A stretch of 64,000 nt of DNA from an uncultured Lachnotalea sp. (GTDB lineage: Bacteria > Bacillota > Clostridia > Lachnospirales > Lachnospiraceae), in NCBI GenBank assembly GCA_947066815.1, contig CAMSZT010000014.1, positions 1 through 64,000 of the forward strand. Reading direction: 5' to 3'. The notes beneath the pieces are model-generated. The model searched no databases and was not told where the DNA came from. It was given only the letters and a program-made list of their open reading frames with translations. Numbering within the stretch: position 1 is the first letter of the stretch; the number at the start of each line of letters is the position of its first letter. This document shows positions 15,782-24,738 of this stretch, one piece after another. The translations under genes were made by a program, and so were the position numbers.

Positions 15782-17257
15782 TCACAAGCGGCTGTGGCTC
15801 TTCCGTCTTTCCCCGACATCCTTCCTCACCGCAAGAGCCTGCACAAACTCTCCCTCTGTGAAATAGGAATTCAAAATCATCCGCTCGTTTCCGGCGAGGA
15901 GCCGCTCTGCGATCAAGAGTCCGCTCCCCCTCCCCGGCCCCTTCTCGCTCCGGCCGGGCCGGACGCCCTGTTCCCTCACCTTGGGCCGGACCGGATTGGC
16001 AATCCGAAAGAGAACCTCGGAACCATTCCCGGCAATTTTGATCCGCACCTCTCCTTCCAGAGGGCCTGCCGCCTCCGCCGCATTGTCTATGAAGATCCCG
16101 AGGAGACGCACCAGGTCCCCGAAATCCCCCTCCACCGAGACCGGCTCCGGGATCTCCAGGGAGACCCTGATTCCCCCCTCCAGCTTTTCTGCGATCTTAT
16201 AATACAAAAAGGCCTTCAGAGGAGCCTCCGTCAAATGCTTAAGCTTCTCCTGAAGGTCGCTTTTTATGAGGGTATCCTCCATAAAGGGAACAATCTGCTC
16301 CCGGTAAAAGGCTTTCATCTGCGCATCCTGGCTCTGTTCCACAAAGCCGCCCATACTGAGAAACAGATTTTTCGTGTCGTGGCGGATCTCCCTCAGGCTG
16401 TCCATGTTCTGTTCCAGAACCCTGCTGTAGGAGACGGCCAGATCCCGGTCCCGCCTCGCCGCCGCCATTTTCTCCTTGATGGAGACCGCCTTTGCCAGAA
16501 GCCCCAGATAGACTGCGTCCATGAACAGGAAAAAAAGCTGGAACCAGAACATCCGCCAGGACATGTGGCCATATGCGCCGCTCATGACATACATGCTCTC
16601 CACGAGAATCATCAGAAAAATGGCGAACACCACCACCAGGAACACATAAAGCTCCAGCCCGGAAAACCGCTCCGAAAGCCGTCTCGAAGGCCAATCCCTC
16701 TTCCGGATCAATTTTCCGAAAAGCCACAGGAGTTCCCAGAACAGCAGCAGGTAACAAATCCCAAATCCAAGGATCAGGCTGATCCTGGAGAGCGTTCCAA
16801 GTCCCATTTTTCCGGAAAAATCAAAATAAAAAGGAAGCAGCTTCTCCGCCAGGAACTCATAGCCGGAGAGAAGAAAAATACTGGCAGAGACCGTCACGGA
16901 CAGACCCGCAAAGTAATCCTTGAGGTTCCGCTTCTTCCAGTAAATGAGAAGGCAGCAGTCCGCCAGAAAAAACATTGCCAGGAAAGGAGAATGGGCGAGA
17001 GGCCCGTAGAACAGGAGCATTTCCAGAAACAGCGCCGGGAGCAGAAAAAAACAGGAAGAAACCGGGAGAGGGATCCGGCCGAGAAGCTTCGCAAACAGGA
17101 CCAGAAGGATCACCTGAGTCAGATAGATCCCGTCCCAGGCATGGTGGGGCCCCTTGAGCGCCAGGACAACCGCCGTCAGGTACCACAAAGCCAGCCCGGC
17201 CAAAAGCTTCCCGACCAGAAAAAGCCACCGCCGCTCCCTCAGTTTCCCGCTGCCCAT
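15782..17257 (-). CDS. Sensor histidine kinase, GHKL family
   Basis: Membrane kinase of 491 residues. The first 250 or so residues are dominated by hydrophobic segments. The phospho-acceptor region is LREIRHDTKNLFLSMG (near residue 290), and the GHKL ATPase shows IFIDNAAEAA and the glycine motif GRGSGLLIAERLL near the C-terminus. The ATG at 17257 overlaps the end of the response-regulator gene and follows GAGGTGAG. It is the last gene of the run amidase-response regulator-kinase. The sensor part is not similar to anything recognised, so the signal is unknown. A cell-wall-related signal is suggested only by the amidase in the same run. Confidence 0.85.
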   Translation of the reverse strand: MGSGKLRERRWLFLVGKLLAGLALWYLTAVVLALKGPHHAWDGIYLTQVILLVLFAKLLGRIPLPVSSCFFLLPALFLEMLLFYGPLAHSPFLAMFFLADCCLLIYWKKRNLKDYFAGLSVTVSASIFLLSGYEFLAEKLLPFYFDFSGKMGLGTLSRISLILGFGICYLLLFWELLWLFGKLIRKRDWPSRRLSERFSGLELYVFLVVVFAIFLMILVESMYVMSGAYGHMSWRMFWFQLFFLFMDAVYLGLLAKAVSIKEKMAAARRDRDLAVSYSRVLEQNMDSLREIRHDTKNLFLSMGGFVEQSQDAQMKAFYREQIVPFMEDTLIKSDLQEKLKHLTEAPLKAFLYYKIAEKLEGGIRVSLEIPEPVSVEGDFGDLVRLLGIFIDNAAEAAGPLEGEVRIKIAGNGSEVLFRIANPVRPKVREQGVRPGRSEKGPGRGSGLLIAERLLAGNERMILNSYFTEGEFVQALAVRKDVGERRKSHSRL

Positions 17258-17985
17258 CGTCTCACCTCACTGCGCATTTTCAGAGAACAGGGGATCTCTC
17301 TCCGGTCCGACAGCGTGAGATATCCGCTGCGAACCGCCACGATCTGACCTTTCGCTGCCAGGTAAGACCGATGGACCCGAAGAAATCCGTCTCCCAGGCG
17401 CCTGCCCTCCTTCTCCAAAGTGCCAAGGACCGTGAGAGAAGAGCCGTTCAGCGTATGGTAGGTGATTCCGTGGGAGATGTGCTTTTCCGCCTCCACATAG
17501 AGGATCTCCGAGAGGGGGACCTCCACCGTCTCCCCTGCACCGAGATTTAAGAGGATCCGCTCTTCCGTTTCTTCCTCAGGTTTCCCCCGCCTGAGGGCCA
17601 TCCGCATATAACGGCAAAGCCCGGCCTTCAGGCGAGGCAGATCCGTCCCCTTTTCCAAAAAGCCGAAAGGCTCCGTCCCGCTCCTGAGAATGTCCATGGC
17701 CTTCTCCTGATGGTTCGTCGTGTAGACGATCTGCATCCCCTTTCCTCTCCTCCTGAGGGCCGCCGAGAGATCCAGACCGTTGGGCTTCCCCGGTCCGAAA
17801 TCAAGATCCAGGAACACGAGATATCGGCCCGGATGCCTTTCCAGAAAAGCCGCCGCTTCCCCGGCAGAGCGCAGGGAGGCTCCGACCCGGACCGGGAGGT
17901 CGTCCTTTCGGATCACCTCCTCCGCCGCCTTCCGCTCCAGTTCCAGAAAAAACGGATCGTCATCGCAAAAAAGAATGTTCAGCAA
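17239..17985 (-). CDS. LytTR-family response regulator
   Basis: Receiver plus LytTR DNA-binding domain, about 248 residues. Receiver: NILFCDDDPFF at the start and the phospho-aspartate in LVFLDLDFGPG. LytTR part: EILYVEAEKHISHGITYHTL and FLRVHRSYLAAKGQIV. The start is probably the TTG at 17985, because AAAGGAGG lies eight bases upstream and the protein then opens with the receiver strand as in the family. An ATG at 18009 would add eight residues but has only GGGG close by. It lies a few bases after the amidase stop and overlaps the kinase gene. No LytTR-type direct repeat was found close to this operon. Confidence 0.85.
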   Translation of the reverse strand: MLNILFCDDDPFFLELERKAAEEVIRKDDLPVRVGASLRSAGEAAAFLERHPGRYLVFLDLDFGPGKPNGLDLSAALRRRGKGMQIVYTTNHQEKAMDILRSGTEPFGFLEKGTDLPRLKAGLCRYMRMALRRGKPEEETEERILLNLGAGETVEVPLSEILYVEAEKHISHGITYHTLNGSSLTVLGTLEKEGRRLGDGFLRVHRSYLAAKGQIVAVRSGYLTLSDRREIPCSLKMRSEVRRWAAGN

Positions 17986-18015
17986 AAAGTGCGCCTCCTT
18001 TCCCTTCATTCCCCA

Positions 18016-18849
18016 CTACTGCCGATTTTTCTCCACATCTCGAAGAAATCGCTCCCACTTATCCTCGTAATCCACGAAATATTTGGGACAGGATTTTCCC
18101 GTCACGTCATAGTGACGAATGATGTCCTTCGTCTTAATCATATAGGTGTCCGAGAGCCAGGCCGTGAGTCTCACCAGCGAGGCGTAGGTCTCCTTCGAAA
18201 ATTTCCCGCTCTCGTCCTCATGACAGCATTCGATGGAAATGGTGTCACGGTTCCGTTCATTGGAGGCGTAGGCCACCTCGCTCATGGGAACACACTGGAG
18301 GATGGTCCCGTCGATCCCGATGATAAAATGGCTGCTCGCATAGGTTTCTGTCTCGCCGCCCGCAAGCCCGGCAAAATAATTCCGGTTCTGCTCGGCGCTG
18401 GTCCCCGGATTGGCCGTATAATGGATCACGATCCCGGCCACGTCGTCCACAAAAGTCCCCGGCCTGGAAAACTCATTGACCGGCAGCAGATCCTTGGTCA
18501 CCCAGTCGGGAACCTGGACCTTCTCCCACTGGATCACCCGCTTCCCGTCCCCGTCCAGATGGACCGGTCTGGCCGGGTCGTGGGCGTCCGGCCAAAGCTC
18601 CTCACCTGCGCCCCCGCTTCCGCCGGAAAAGACTTTCGTGCGGATGAAAAACACCAGAAAAACGGCTACCAGGGCCGTTCCCACCACGAGTAAAATATTT
18701 CTGGTCCTGTTTTCCCGCCCCCTTCTCCCGGGCCGCCCTCCGGTTCTATGCCCTCCGCTTCCATAGTTCCCGGTTCCATGGCTTCCGGATCCATAACCTC
18801 CGCTTCCATGACTTCCGTTCCTGCGCCTTCCCGCCTGCTCCTGATACAC
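18016..18849 (-). CDS. Membrane-anchored N-acetylmuramoyl-L-alanine amidase (Amidase_2)
   Basis: Peptidoglycan amidase of about 277 residues that cuts the bond between N-acetylmuramic acid and L-alanine. The N-terminus is a Gly/Ser/His-rich low-complexity cytoplasmic tail, followed by one membrane anchor (ILLVVGTALVAVFLVFFI, about residues 53-70). The outside part holds the zinc amidase domain: VIHYTANPGTS, then SSHFIIGIDG, ISIECCHE and IIRHYDVTGKSCP. Its start appears to be GTG at 18849, with no ATG in frame upstream. The response-regulator gene follows almost directly, so the amidase and the two-component system are likely one transcript. A broken copy of its 3' end lies at 13312-13423. Confidence 0.85.
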   Translation of the reverse strand: MYQEQAGRRRNGSHGSGGYGSGSHGTGNYGSGGHRTGGRPGRRGRENRTRNILLVVGTALVAVFLVFFIRTKVFSGGSGGAGEELWPDAHDPARPVHLDGDGKRVIQWEKVQVPDWVTKDLLPVNEFSRPGTFVDDVAGIVIHYTANPGTSAEQNRNYFAGLAGGETETYASSHFIIGIDGTILQCVPMSEVAYASNERNRDTISIECCHEDESGKFSKETYASLVRLTAWLSDTYMIKTKDIIRHYDVTGKSCPKYFVDYEDKWERFLRDVEKNRQ

Positions 18850-18871
18850 CCTTCCCAGCCTCTCTTTCGTG

Positions 18872-18897
18872 AACGGGCCCCCTCCGGGGGACCCGTT
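18872..18897. other. GC-rich hairpin in amidase leader
   Basis: AACGGG (18872-18877) pairs with CCCGTT (18892-18897), with an inner C-run/G-run stem and a short loop. It lies just upstream of the amidase GTG start. The T-rich side is on the plus strand, where no gene precedes it, so it is unlikely to be an ordinary terminator for the minus-strand genes. It could act in the leader of the amidase transcript. Confidence 0.4.
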
Positions 18898-18951
18898 TGT
18901 TATGATGTTATCAGTATACCATTCCCGGGGAAAGTTTTTTTGAAAAATCCC

Positions 18952-19896
18952 TTAAGATTTCAGAACGAACTGCAGAAAAATTCCGGAGAAAACGGCGGCA
19001 AACAGTAACATTCCCGTGACACGGAGGTTTTCCCTCCTGTCCCGGTTGATCCGAAACAGCACCGCCAGCCCCACCCCGGCGCCGGAGAGGAGGCCCGCCA
19101 CCGCCGACCCGAAGCTAAGGGCCCCGCTCAGATAAAGCTCCGTCAGCACCACGGAGGCCGCACAGTTGGGAATCAGCCCGATGAAGGCCGCCAGCACCGG
19201 CTGAAAAAAGGAATCCTTGAGAAGGACCCCCGACAGCCACCCGATCCCCACCGCCCCCAGCAGGATATTTAAAAGTACGTTGACGCTGAACAGATAGATA
19301 AAGATCTCCAGCGTATGGTAGAAGGCCGCCCGCAGGATCATGTAACGTCCATGGGATTCCCGGCCGGCGGGCTCCTCGGCACGGTCCTGCTCCGGATCAT
19401 AGCCCTTTCCCAGCACGTTAAAGGGCATCTCCATCCCCTCCTCGTTACATCCGCACTCCTCACAGATGGCCCCCAGCCGGTTCCGCTTCATGGCGCTCTT
19501 TGCCAGCAGGAGATCCACCCCATAGCCCCAGAAGATCCCCAGAAGGACCTTCACCCCCAGAAGCCGGAACACGGTCCCCGCCTGCCCGGGATGGCCCATC
19601 AGCAGGAGGACCGCCTCGTCCGAGGTGGAGAGGAACACGGCCAGGAGCGTGCCCGCCGTGATGACGCCCCCGGCATAGAGGTTGGCCGCCGCCACGGAAA
19701 ACCCACACTGGGGCACGCAGCCAAAGACAGCCCCCACCGCCGGGCCGGCAGCCCCGATCCTCGAGAGAAAGCGGTCCCTCCGTCCCTCGGACCTGTGCTC
19801 CAGAAATTCAAGAAACAGAAACGCCGCCAGAAGAAAGGGCAGCATTTTCAGGGTATCCAGTCCCCCGTCCAAAAGTGCGTCAATCAAAAGCTCCAA
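18952..19896 (-). CDS. Putative 10-TM heavy-metal/arsenic-type exporter (ArsP_2-like)
   Basis: Integral membrane protein of 314 residues with about ten hydrophobic segments in two similar halves. Each half has a Cys-containing loop, GCVPQCGFSVAAANLY near residue 60 and IPNCAASVVLTELYLSG near 245. This two-half pattern is that of the ArsP_2 family of putative metal or arsenic exporters. A central loop carries CEECGCNEEG, a possible metal-binding stretch. The start is a TTG with AAAGGAGG nine bases upstream. Substrate is not known from sequence. Confidence 0.7.
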   Translation of the reverse strand: MELLIDALLDGGLDTLKMLPFLLAAFLFLEFLEHRSEGRRDRFLSRIGAAGPAVGAVFGCVPQCGFSVAAANLYAGGVITAGTLLAVFLSTSDEAVLLLMGHPGQAGTVFRLLGVKVLLGIFWGYGVDLLLAKSAMKRNRLGAICEECGCNEEGMEMPFNVLGKGYDPEQDRAEEPAGRESHGRYMILRAAFYHTLEIFIYLFSVNVLLNILLGAVGIGWLSGVLLKDSFFQPVLAAFIGLIPNCAASVVLTELYLSGALSFGSAVAGLLSGAGVGLAVLFRINRDRRENLRVTGMLLFAAVFSGIFLQFVLKS

Positions 19897-19983
19897 TGTT
19901 TCCGTCCTCCTTTTCCGTCCTCAGGGCTCCCCTTCCGCCCCGTTCCCGCGGGCTGCCTTCCTGTCCTCATCCCGGCAGGCCGT

Positions 19984-21864
19984 CTACTCCTCTCCATTCC
20001 GGCAGGCGGCCTTCCCGTCCTCGTCCCGGCGGGCCGCCTTAAGCTCCCGGACAAACCGGCTGGGCCCGGCCTCCTGCCCGCCCCGCTCCCTCACCCAGTA
20101 CACGTGGAGCTTCTCCTTCGCCCTGGTCATGGCCACGTAAAAGAGCCGCCTCTCCTCCTCCACGTCCGAGGGGCGGCCCGCCTTTCCGTGGGGGATCATC
20201 TGCTCATTGACGTTCGGCAGGAACACCGCCTCATATTCCAGTCCCTTGGCCCCGTGCATGGTGGAAAACACCACGCCGGCGGCCTCCTTCCCTGTCTTCT
20301 TCCTCTGTCGTTCCATCTCCTCCCGGTAGCGGTCCATGTGGGCGAACCATTCCGGAAAGGTCGGAAACTCCCCGGCGTCGGAGAGAAGCTCCTCCGCCAC
20401 CGAGAGAAGCTCACCCGTCTCCAGGTTCCGCTCCTTCGCGTAGGCCCTCAGATAGTCGTCATAGCCGCAGGCTCTCCGGATATGGAGGACGGCCTGATAG
20501 GGCGGCCTGCGGCCGATGACCCTGAGATCCTGGGCAAGTTCCCGGACCCGCTTCGCCATCCAGGGCTTCTCCTCGTACATAGCCTCGATCTCCTGGAGGG
20601 ACACTTTCCCGCCGGAAAAGACCGACCGGGAGATATAGCGGCAGGGCTTGTTGACGATCCGAAGAAGGGTTCCCCGGCTCTCATCCCCCATGGCCGCCCG
20701 GATATAGGCCAGAATGTCGCCGCTGATCCAGTGAGTATAAAGGCTGGGGACCGCATCCTTCGTCTGAAAGGGGATGTTGTACTCCATGAGGAGGCTGAGG
20801 AGCCCCCTGGCCCCCGTGTTGGTCCGGGAGAGCACCGCCATCTCCTCGTAGGCCATCCCCTCTCTATGATATGCCTGGATATGGGAAAGGATCCGCCGGT
20901 TCTGCTCCGCCTCCGAGGGAAAACCTCCCAGCACCACAGGGAACCCGGCCCCCTTTACGCCGGAGATATCCTTCCGAAAGCGGACCTGGTTGTGGGAGAT
21001 CAGGTTTCCCGCCGCCCCGATGATCTTGTCCTGGGACCGGTAATTGACCGCCAGGAGATACCGCTCTGCCCCCGGATACTCCCGCTCGAAATTTAACATC
21101 AGCTCCGGCCTGGCCCCCCGGAACCGGTAGATAGCCTGGTCGTCGTCCCCCACCGCAAAGAGATTGTTCTCCGGCAGGGCCAGAAGCTTTAAGATCTCAT
21201 ACTGAAGCCGGTTGATATCCTGAAACTCGTCACAGAGGATGTACCGGTACTTCCTCTGCCAGGCCGAGAGGATGTCCTTCCTCGCCGTAAAAAGCTCATA
21301 ACAGAGAGTCAGCATATCGTCAAAATCAATGACGTTCTCCTTTCGGAGCCGCCGTTCATAAGCATGAAAAAGCCGCCGGAACAGATCCTCCGGACAGCTT
21401 CTGGAGTAATATTTTTCCAGATCCAGCAGGTCGTTTTTCACACTGCTGATCTCACTTAAGACCTCCTGCAAAAACCCCGCAGAGCTCTCCGCCATGGAAA
21501 GCTCCTCCTCCGAAAGTTCTTCCGAGAGAAAACGAAGTCTTCTCTCCTCCCCGATGATCTGAGCGGCATCATAATGATAGGCATGCTTCAAAATGCCAAA
21601 ATACACGGAGTGGAAGGTACCGAAGGTCACGGGAAGCCTCCTCCCGCCCATGAGCCCCTCAAAGCGGGTCTGCATCTCCTTTGCCGCCGCCCTGGTAAAG
21701 GTGATCACCAGGATCTCACCCGGCGGCACTCCAAAATCCTCGACCAGCCTCTTCACCCGCCTGGTGACCACCGTGGTCTTGCCGGACCCGGGCCCCGCCA
21801 GCACAAGGGCGGGGCCTTCTCTGTGGCACACCGCCCTCTCCTGAAACTCGTTGAGCTCACCCAT
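19984..21864 (-). CDS. UvrD/PcrA-family ATP-dependent DNA helicase (short form)
   Basis: Superfamily 1A 3'-5' helicase of about 626 residues. Motifs in order: Q-motif and Walker A ([14 protein letters not shown]), Ia ([15 protein letters not shown]), Walker B ([17 protein letters not shown]), III ([16 protein letters not shown]), IV (LAVNYRS), V ([17 protein letters not shown]) and VI ([19 protein letters not shown]). It is shorter than the usual 700-750 residues of PcrA, mostly at the C-terminus, where the last codons and the sequence beyond the stop contain an imperfect tandem duplication (about 19951-19983 and 20008-20040). The ATG at 21864 overlaps the gltX stop by eight bases, so translation is likely coupled. 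Role: DNA repair or replication-fork maintenance, by family. Confidence 0.88.
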   Translation of the reverse strand: MGELNEFQERAVCHREGPALVLAGPGSGKTTVVTRRVKRLVEDFGVPPGEILVITFTRAAAKEMQTRFEGLMGGRRLPVTFGTFHSVYFGILKHAYHYDAAQIIGEERRLRFLSEELSEEELSMAESSAGFLQEVLSEISSVKNDLLDLEKYYSRSCPEDLFRRLFHAYERRLRKENVIDFDDMLTLCYELFTARKDILSAWQRKYRYILCDEFQDINRLQYEILKLLALPENNLFAVGDDDQAIYRFRGARPELMLNFEREYPGAERYLLAVNYRSQDKIIGAAGNLISHNQVRFRKDISGVKGAGFPVVLGGFPSEAEQNRRILSHIQAYHREGMAYEEMAVLSRTNTGARGLLSLLMEYNIPFQTKDAVPSLYTHWISGDILAYIRAAMGDESRGTLLRIVNKPCRYISRSVFSGGKVSLQEIEAMYEEKPWMAKRVRELAQDLRVIGRRPPYQAVLHIRRACGYDDYLRAYAKERNLETGELLSVAEELLSDAGEFPTFPEWFAHMDRYREEMERQRKKTGKEAAGVVFSTMHGAKGLEYEAVFLPNVNEQMIPHGKAGRPSDVEEERRLFYVAMTRAKEKLHVYWVRERGGQEAGPSRFVRELKAARRDEDGKAACRNGEE

Positions 21865-23311
21865 TGGACAGCTTCTCAATGCCCTTCTTCACACGGGCAA
21901 TGGTCTCCTCTTTCCCTAAAAGCTCCATGATCTCCGTGGCCCCTGCCGGAGTCATCTGCTTCCCGGAGACCGCCGTGCGGACCGGCCAGAGCACGTAGCC
22001 GTTCTTGTAGCCTTTCTCCTTCGCATAGCCCTGCAAAAGGCCGTAAAGGGAATCGTTGTCCCAGGCGTCCGTTCCCTCCAGCATCGGCAGCAGCTCCTCA
22101 AGGACCGTGAGGGAGCTCTCCTCGCTGGTCTTCATCTTCTTGTGGGCGTACATGGAGGCGTCATATTCTGGAAGCTCCTCGAAAAAATCCACCAGCCCTG
22201 CGATATCCGGGAACACCTCGATCCTGGTCTGCACCATGGCCGCGATCTTTTTCAGGTCAAAAGGCTTATGGAGCGCTTCCTTTAAATAAGGCTCCGCCAT
22301 CCCGTAGAACACCTCCGGTTCCATGGCCTTCAGATACTCCCCGTTCATCCATTTAAGCTTCTGGATGTCGAAGACCGCCGGGGACTTGCTCATGTGGCGG
22401 TAATCAAAGGCCTCCACAAGCTCCTCGAGGGAAAAGATCTCCCGGTTATCCTCCGGGCACCAGCCCAGGAGCGCCACGTAGTTGACCACCGCCTCCGTCA
22501 CGAAGCCCTGGTCGATCAGGTCCTCGAAGGAGGAATGGCCGCTCCGCTTGCTGAGCTTCTTGTGGGTCTCGTCGGTGATCAGCGGACAGTGGACGTAGAC
22601 CGGCTCCTCCCAGCCGAAAGCCTGATACAGCCTGGTATACTTGGGCGACGAGGACAGATACTCATTTCCCCGGACCACATGGGTGATCCCCATGAGATGG
22701 TCGTCCACCACGTTGGCAAAATTGTAGGTTGGATAGCCGTCCGACTTGATGAGGATCATGTCGTCCAGCTCCGCGTTGTCCACCGTGATGTCCCCGTAGA
22801 TCTCGTCGGAAAAGGTGGTGTTCCCCTCCGTAGGATTGTTCTGGCGGATCACGTAGGGAAGCCCCGCCGCAAGCTTTTCCTCCACTTCCTCCTTCGTGAG
22901 CTGCAGGCAGTGCTTGTCGTAGACCACGATCTCCTTGCCGGCCACCTCCTGTTTTAAAGAATCCAGACGTTCCTTGTCGCAGAAGCAGTAATAGGCCTCC
23001 CCCGCATCCACCAGTTTTTTCGCATAGTCCAGGTAGATCCCGGCCGCCTGCCGTTCACTCTGGACATAAGGACCCACGCCCCCGTCCCGGTCCGGCCCCT
23101 CGTCGTGGATGAGCCCTGTCTTTGCCAGCGTCCGGTAAATGATATCCAGGGCCCCCTCCACAAACCGCTCCTGATCCGTATCCTCAATGCGGAGCAGAAA
23201 TTCCCCGCCCTCGTGCTTTGCGATCAGATAGGCATAAAGTGCCGTCCTCAGATTTCCCACGTGCATCCGCCCCGTGGGACTGGGCGCAAATCTCGTTCTT
23301 ACCTTTCCCAT
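21857..23311 (-). CDS. gltX: Glutamate--tRNA ligase
   Basis: Class I aminoacyl-tRNA synthetase of 484 residues that attaches glutamate to tRNA. The HIGH-equivalent motif is [20 protein letters not shown] at the N-terminus and the KMSKS-equivalent is [10 protein letters not shown] near residue 245. Length and C-terminal anticodon-binding part are typical. Clostridia usually make Gln-tRNA by charging tRNA-Gln with glutamate and amidating it, which needs a working GatCAB. The gatA gene in this window lacks amidase residues, so a second, active GatCAB would have to lie elsewhere if this route is used. It is followed by the helicase gene. Confidence 0.95.
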   Translation of the reverse strand: MGKVRTRFAPSPTGRMHVGNLRTALYAYLIAKHEGGEFLLRIEDTDQERFVEGALDIIYRTLAKTGLIHDEGPDRDGGVGPYVQSERQAAGIYLDYAKKLVDAGEAYYCFCDKERLDSLKQEVAGKEIVVYDKHCLQLTKEEVEEKLAAGLPYVIRQNNPTEGNTTFSDEIYGDITVDNAELDDMILIKSDGYPTYNFANVVDDHLMGITHVVRGNEYLSSSPKYTRLYQAFGWEEPVYVHCPLITDETHKKLSKRSGHSSFEDLIDQGFVTEAVVNYVALLGWCPEDNREIFSLEELVEAFDYRHMSKSPAVFDIQKLKWMNGEYLKAMEPEVFYGMAEPYLKEALHKPFDLKKIAAMVQTRIEVFPDIAGLVDFFEELPEYDASMYAHKKMKTSEESSLTVLEELLPMLEGTDAWDNDSLYGLLQGYAKEKGYKNGYVLWPVRTAVSGKQMTPAGATEIMELLGKEETIARVKKGIEKLSNG

Positions 23312-23363
23312 GATGATCTGTCCTTACCTTTCTTTTGCAGGATTCTTTTATCCCTCAGTCTCC

Positions 23364-24107
23364 TCAGTCGATCGCCTGAGGGAGCACCTCGGAAGCTTTT
23401 CCATAGATCAGCACATCCGCCTCCTGATCCGTGGGATGGTGCTCGTCAGTGAGCAGCACCAGCTTGCTGCCGTGGTAATAATGGCGGAACCGCTTCGTCA
23501 GATAGGAATCCAGATGGGTCCCCACCACCAGGAGCATATCCGCCTGCTCCGTCTCGTTCGCCACCCAGGTGATCATGCCGTTGTCTAACGCCTCCCCGGC
23601 CAGAAGGATCCCCGGCCGGATCGCCCCGTGGCAGACGTTGCACTGAGGGATCCCCGGCGATTCCAGAATGTAATCCATCGAAAACTCCTTGCCGCACCTG
23701 GTACACCGGTTGTGGGACATATCTCCGTGGAGCTCGATGACATTTTTTGCCCCCGCCTTCCGGTGCAGGCCGCTCAAGGTCCTGGTGGCAACGATCACAT
23801 TTCCCCCCTGGGATTCCTTCTTCTGCTCCAGCCTTGCCAGGGCATAGTGGGCCTCGTTGGGAACGCGGCCGCTCCTGTCCCGTAACATCTCTTCCTTATA
23901 AAATTTGTAAAATGCCCCCGGCCTGGTACTATAATAGGCCGCACTCAAAAATTCCTCCGGCGAGACCCCGTACTTGGTCTCGATCTCGTAGGCATACGGC
24001 TCATCCTTAAAATAAGGGATCCCCGATTCCCGGATCAGCCCCATGCCGCTGAACACCATGATCCGCCGGCTTTCCTCCAGCATCTTCCGCAATGTCTCAT
24101 ATGCCAT
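23364..24107 (-). CDS. Sir2-family (sirtuin-like) protein with altered catalytic motifs
   Basis: Sirtuin fold, about 247 residues. Conserved features: ESGIPYFKD, the histidine in VIELHGDMSHNRC (His127) and a four-cysteine zinc site (CTRC near 135 and CNVC near 155). The NAD-binding motif GAG[IV]S reads GMGLI (residues 21-25). The catalytic TQN[IV]D-LH motif reads ATRTLSGLH (107-115), so the Asn and Asp that normally contact NAD are lost, and GTSL reads GTHL. NAD-dependent deacylation is therefore doubtful; another NAD-related or binding role is possible. Start 24107 fits the family. It is upstream of gltX and the helicase and probably co-transcribed. Confidence 0.8.
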   Translation of the reverse strand: MAYETLRKMLEESRRIMVFSGMGLIRESGIPYFKDEPYAYEIETKYGVSPEEFLSAAYYSTRPGAFYKFYKEEMLRDRSGRVPNEAHYALARLEQKKESQGGNVIVATRTLSGLHRKAGAKNVIELHGDMSHNRCTRCGKEFSMDYILESPGIPQCNVCHGAIRPGILLAGEALDNGMITWVANETEQADMLLVVGTHLDSYLTKRFRHYYHGSKLVLLTDEHHPTDQEADVLIYGKASEVLPQAID

Positions 24108-24158
24108 ACTCCGCCACCGCCTTTCTTTTGTTTCCCGAAAACTTCCGACAGACGGCAA

Positions 24159-24670
24159 AACACCTGCCGTCCCTCTCCCCTTGGATTCCTTCCCCTTAAA
24201 CGTCTCAATGTTCCGTCATACAGCCATTATACACAATTTTCATACAATTAGGAAGTGGTTTTTATCAAGAAAACATATAGCTACAATTTTCGCCAAAAAT
24301 AAAATACACAGCCACCGCCATATCCCCATTCCTATTGTTTCAACGCAGGACATCTCAACATTTTTGTTTCTTCTTTGCTGAACACAAAATCTATCGAGAT
24401 ATTTATCTATCAATCTGCCTGTAAAATTTCTATTCCACAAGACAAATACTTTCCCTCCAACCGTCTCTTCCAAATTAACGTATATCCCTTAATGTTTTTC
24501 TTTCCTTTTCGCAAAAGCAATATATAAATCAAAGGGTTCTGGAACATACTTAAATGAAAAGTGATTTCATTCTCATCCATCACACTAACAAGCCTATTGT
24601 CCTATTTCGTAAAATCAAGAAAATTTTATTTTTTCGAAATAGAATTATGAAAGAAGCTTTCTCCCACATT
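24159..24670. other. AT-rich intergenic region
   Basis: About 510 bases between the sirtuin-like gene and spoVAF are markedly richer in A and T than the flanking genes. A TATAAT on the minus strand (24226-24231) could serve the leftward sirtuin-gltX-helicase run. On the minus strand a broken protein-like stretch can be read (FKYVPEPFDLYIAFAKRKE, stop, then IYVNLEETVGGKVFVLWNRN). Short frames with stops and a frame change suggest a remnant of a low-GC gene, but no family is recognised. No RNA gene was seen. Confidence 0.5.
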
Positions 24671-24701
24671 TACATAAAAACTCCATTTTGCGCAGATACT
24701 A
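24671..24701 (+). promoter_or_regulatory. Candidate sigma-G (forespore) promoter of spoVAF
   Basis: TACATA (24671-24676), 18 bases, then GATACTA (24695-24701). This matches the sigma-G pattern (-35 GHATR, -10 CATNHTA) at all but one base in each element. It lies about 26 bp before the ribosome-binding site of the sporulation gene. The match to a forespore promoter in front of a forespore gene supports both calls. Confidence 0.5.
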
Positions 24702-24738
24702 CCCACAATTGACAAATACCTGTGGAAGGGAGACAGTT

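Noticed and set aside
15637-15819. Minus-strand open frame in the murT-kinase gap
   Set aside because: It overlaps the kinase end and the small plus-strand frame and has no start site or family likeness.
19315-21096. Long plus-strand open frame (593 codons) opposite the permease and helicase genes
   Set aside because: It spans two unrelated minus-strand genes and shows no protein-family features.
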